Positions 62,436 through 64,000 of a stretch of DNA of 64,000 bases are shown here, in pieces. The notes under the pieces are model-generated. The model was not told the origin of the DNA, did no database searches, and saw only the letters and a list, made by a program, of their open reading frames with translations. The DNA lies in assembly GCA_028281285.1 (NCBI GenBank), contig JANQKF010000034.1, positions 1-64,000 on the forward strand. Direction: 5' to 3'. How positions within the stretch are numbered: position 1 is the stretch's first letter; each line of letters opens with the position of its first letter. The stretch is from Cyclobacteriaceae bacterium. Lineage in GTDB: Bacteria; Bacteroidota; Bacteroidia; Cytophagales; Cyclobacteriaceae. Both the position numbers and the translations under genes were made by a program.

Positions 62436-63160
62436 AAGAGGAATTGAGTGTATTGATTGTCGATGATGAACAACCAGCTCGAGAGTTGCTTCAGAATTAT
62501 GTAGGCAAAATGGAAGAGCTGGTTCTTGCCGGGACCTGTTCCAGTGCTCTGGAGGCAAAGCGATTTATAGAAAGTAATAAGGTCGACATTCTGCTGTCAG
62601 ATATACAAATGGATGATCTCACCGGTATAGACTTGCTCAAAACTCTTAAGGATCAACCTATTACCATTTTCACCACTGCTTTTTCCGAATATGCATTAGA
62701 AGGATATGACCTGGATGTGGTCGATTATTTGGTTAAACCAATTTCATTTCAACGTTTCTGCAAGGCAATTGATAAGGCAAAGGACCTTATCGATTTCCAA
62801 AACAAACCGGTTATGCGGAAAGGAAGTGATCCTGTAGAATCGGCCTATTTCTTTGTAAAAACGAATCGCAAGATGGTTCGTGTGGAATACAATGAATTGC
62901 TCTTTGTGGAGAGTTTCGGGGAATATGTAAAGCTACATACTAGTGAAGATGTTCATCTGGCACTTCAAACTACTGCATACATGGAAGAGATGTTACCTTA
63001 TGAGAAATTCGTGAGGATTCACAGATCTTATATAGTCAATATGGATCACATTCGGGAATTGGAAGGAAACATGGTGAAAGTGGAAGATCACATCCTCACC
63101 ATAAGCAAGAGGATGAGAGACAATCTGTTGAAAAGAATGCGTGATAGGGGAATTGTCTAG
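62432..63160 (+). CDS. LytTR-family response regulator
   Basis: 242 residues: receiver (VLIVDDEQPARELL, phospho-acceptor D57 in ILLSDIQMDDL, Lys in YLVKPIS) and LytTR domain (FVKTNRKMVRVEYNELLFVE, KFVRIHRSYIVNMDHIRELE). Cognate partner of the kinase upstream. Its TAG stop shares CTAG with the stop of a small minus-strand frame. Confidence 0.93.
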   Translation: MKEELSVLIVDDEQPARELLQNYVGKMEELVLAGTCSSALEAKRFIESNKVDILLSDIQMDDLTGIDLLKTLKDQPITIFTTAFSEYALEGYDLDVVDYLVKPISFQRFCKAIDKAKDLIDFQNKPVMRKGSDPVESAYFFVKTNRKMVRVEYNELLFVESFGEYVKLHTSEDVHLALQTTAYMEEMLPYEKFVRIHRSYIVNMDHIRELEGNMVKVEDHILTISKRMRDNLLKRMRDRGIV

Positions 63161-63327
63161 TCTTTACCCTCAGCCTTCTTTAACTCGAAGTACCCCCAGA
63201 CCAGGCTGGCACCACAAATCAATGAAATTATATGATTGTTGATGGAACCGGAATCAATGATCCCATAGGTCGCGGCTGTAAGTCCGAGAATTCCTATGAC
63301 GAGCAAAACGACTCGGGTATTCTTAAT
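63157..63327 (-). CDS. Candidate 56-aa two-helix membrane protein with ATT start
   Basis: The minus-strand frame reads like a genuine small membrane protein: KNTRVVLLVIGILGLTAATY, then a loop (GIIDSGSINN) and a second helix (IISLICGASLVWGYFEL) with a charged tail KKAEGKD. No ATG exists in frame after the stop of the preceding gene; the natural start by alignment with the charged N-terminus is ATT at 63327, with a TTG at 63306 as the shorter alternative (49 aa). It overlaps the LytTR stop at CTAG and follows the 139-aa gene by 30 bases. Confidence 0.5.
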   Translation of the reverse strand: MKNTRVVLLVIGILGLTAATYGIIDSGSINNHIISLICGASLVWGYFELKKAEGKD

Positions 63328-63357
63328 GTGTATACGACCTGCTATTTGGGATTTTGT

Positions 63358-63777
63358 TTAAATCACATCATAAGGAACAAGGTCGGGTTCTAGAAAGCTG
63401 GTTTTTGCTGTGCTTGATTCGAAAAGATCAAATGAGTAATGACTATCCAGTAAATGCTTAAAGTCAAATTTCAATCTTGGATTCTCCTTAATGAACTCAG
63501 AAAATGTGTGAGTCGAAGATTTTAAAATGAAATGATAAACCGTGCGCACTGCAGCTACAGTCACCGTTTCATTGTATTTGTCGGCATCACCATGATAAGT
63601 AGCGAATGCTTTGATCTGTTTGGTGATGTTGTCAATTGCATTCCTGACCCCATGCTTTCTTATATGGATCCAGGCCAGCCTTAGGTGAGCTTCATGTGTG
63701 AATAAACTTGGTTCTAATGAAAGGTCTTCAAACTGTTTTTCAAATGCCTCATCGCTGAGTTGATAGTGTTTTTCCAT
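63358..63777 (-). CDS. Conserved hypothetical protein
   Basis: 139 residues, soluble and mostly helical. The segments FTHEAHLRLAWIHIRKHG, TKQIKAFATYHGDADKYNET and SFLEPDLVPYD recur in a widespread bacterial family of unknown function that I recognise only by pattern. The paired His (THEAH) and the HGDADKYNET stretch could bind a metal. Single gene with about 130 bases of AT-rich DNA upstream. Confidence 0.65.
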   Translation of the reverse strand: MEKHYQLSDEAFEKQFEDLSLEPSLFTHEAHLRLAWIHIRKHGVRNAIDNITKQIKAFATYHGDADKYNETVTVAAVRTVYHFILKSSTHTFSEFIKENPRLKFDFKHLLDSHYSFDLFESSTAKTSFLEPDLVPYDVI

Positions 63778-63908
63778 GATCTTTAAAATTTAAGCAAAAG
63801 ACTGTTTACTGGCTGAGAGCCATTTAGGTTACGTTAATCATACTATTTTTTTTCGGAACTGTGGAATGCGGAAAGAATAGACTTTAGAATTCTTTATTTT
63901 TAGAGGTT

Positions 63909-64000
63909 ATGTCCGGAGACAATCGGCCTTATTTTTTCCAAACCTCCCAACGTCAAATTCAGGGAGTTAGTTTGGTTTTTCATGTCTTAACCCGGCCTTT
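63909..64000 (+). CDS. Possible 5' end of next gene (3' partial)
   Basis: An ATG at 63909 opens a frame that continues to the window edge (MSGDNRPYFFQTSQRQIQGV and onward, 30 codons). It follows AT-rich DNA (63778-63908) suitable for a promoter. Too short for a domain assignment. Confidence 0.35.
   Translation, partial: MSGDNRPYFFQTSQRQIQGVSLVFHVLTRP

Overview
The window looks like a chromosomal segment from a marine-type Bacteroidota, most likely a Cytophagales relative. The evidence is three proteins ending in a type IX secretion (T9SS) type A sorting domain, two LytS/LytTR sensor pairs, a PadR plus FtsX-type permease locus with a permease prefix domain, Bacteroidota-typical families (DUF4249, DUF6090, DUF1761, PD40, CRTAC1), and mid-40s GC judged by eye. 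No rRNA, tRNA, CRISPR array, prophage or transposase gene was seen. Genes are very tightly packed: many same-strand neighbours overlap by 1 to 4 bases, and three convergent pairs share their stop codons.

Layout. 1-16.4 kb: the 3' part of a giant repetitive T9SS surface protein, a TPR hybrid histidine kinase with receiver and AraC domains, a CRTAC1/ASPIC-UnbV T9SS protein, and a vanadium-dependent haloperoxidase with a T9SS tag. 16.5-19 kb: a BlaI/BlaR1-type repressor and M56 protease pair with two palindromic operators, then mobA. 19-27.2 kb: small housekeeping and stress genes (DUF1348, isochorismatase-like hydrolase, ABC-F ATPase, Crp/Fnr regulator, two DUF1761 proteins, YciI, VOC) and the first LytS/LytTR pair. 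27.2-30.4 kb: a sarcosine-oxidase-like oxidase, an M19 dipeptidase homologue and a DUF1801 protein, separated by four copies of a palindromic repeat. 31.2-38.6 kb: a one-carbon block of formate-tetrahydrofolate ligase, FdhD, a small conserved protein, a NuoE-NuoF fusion and a molybdopterin formate dehydrogenase catalytic subunit. 38.7-46.6 kb: lipoproteins, DUF6090, DUF4249, a PD40 protein, a TPR lipoprotein and a GH20 hexosaminidase. 46.8-48.5 kb: a Tat-exported sulfite-oxidase-family enzyme with a membrane-anchored cytochrome c. 48.5-54 kb: PadR and two paralogous FtsX/MacB permeases. 54-57.5 kb: a four-gene minus-strand operon encoding a PI-PLC-type phosphodiesterase, an unknown 318-aa protein, a small SdpA-like anchored protein and an HTTM/SdpB-like membrane protein. 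57.7-64 kb: a B12-binding radical SAM protein, a flavin amine oxidase with a beta-barrel partner, the second LytS/LytTR pair, and small hypothetical genes.

How it fits together. The formate dehydrogenase needs a bis-MGD cofactor, for which MobA (nucleotide attachment) and FdhD (sulfuration) are present. Fhs shares the locus, so formate can be either oxidised to CO2 with NAD reduction or activated onto tetrahydrofolate. The sulfite-oxidase-family enzyme is a second molybdenum user, but that family normally uses the cofactor without added GMP.

The best candidate for an undescribed system is the 54-57.5 kb operon. It pairs an HTTM membrane protein and a small anchored protein resembling the SdpB/SdpA toxin-maturation pair with a signal-less phospholipase-C-fold enzyme and an unknown Lys/Ala-rich protein. 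Functional claims for that operon are inference.
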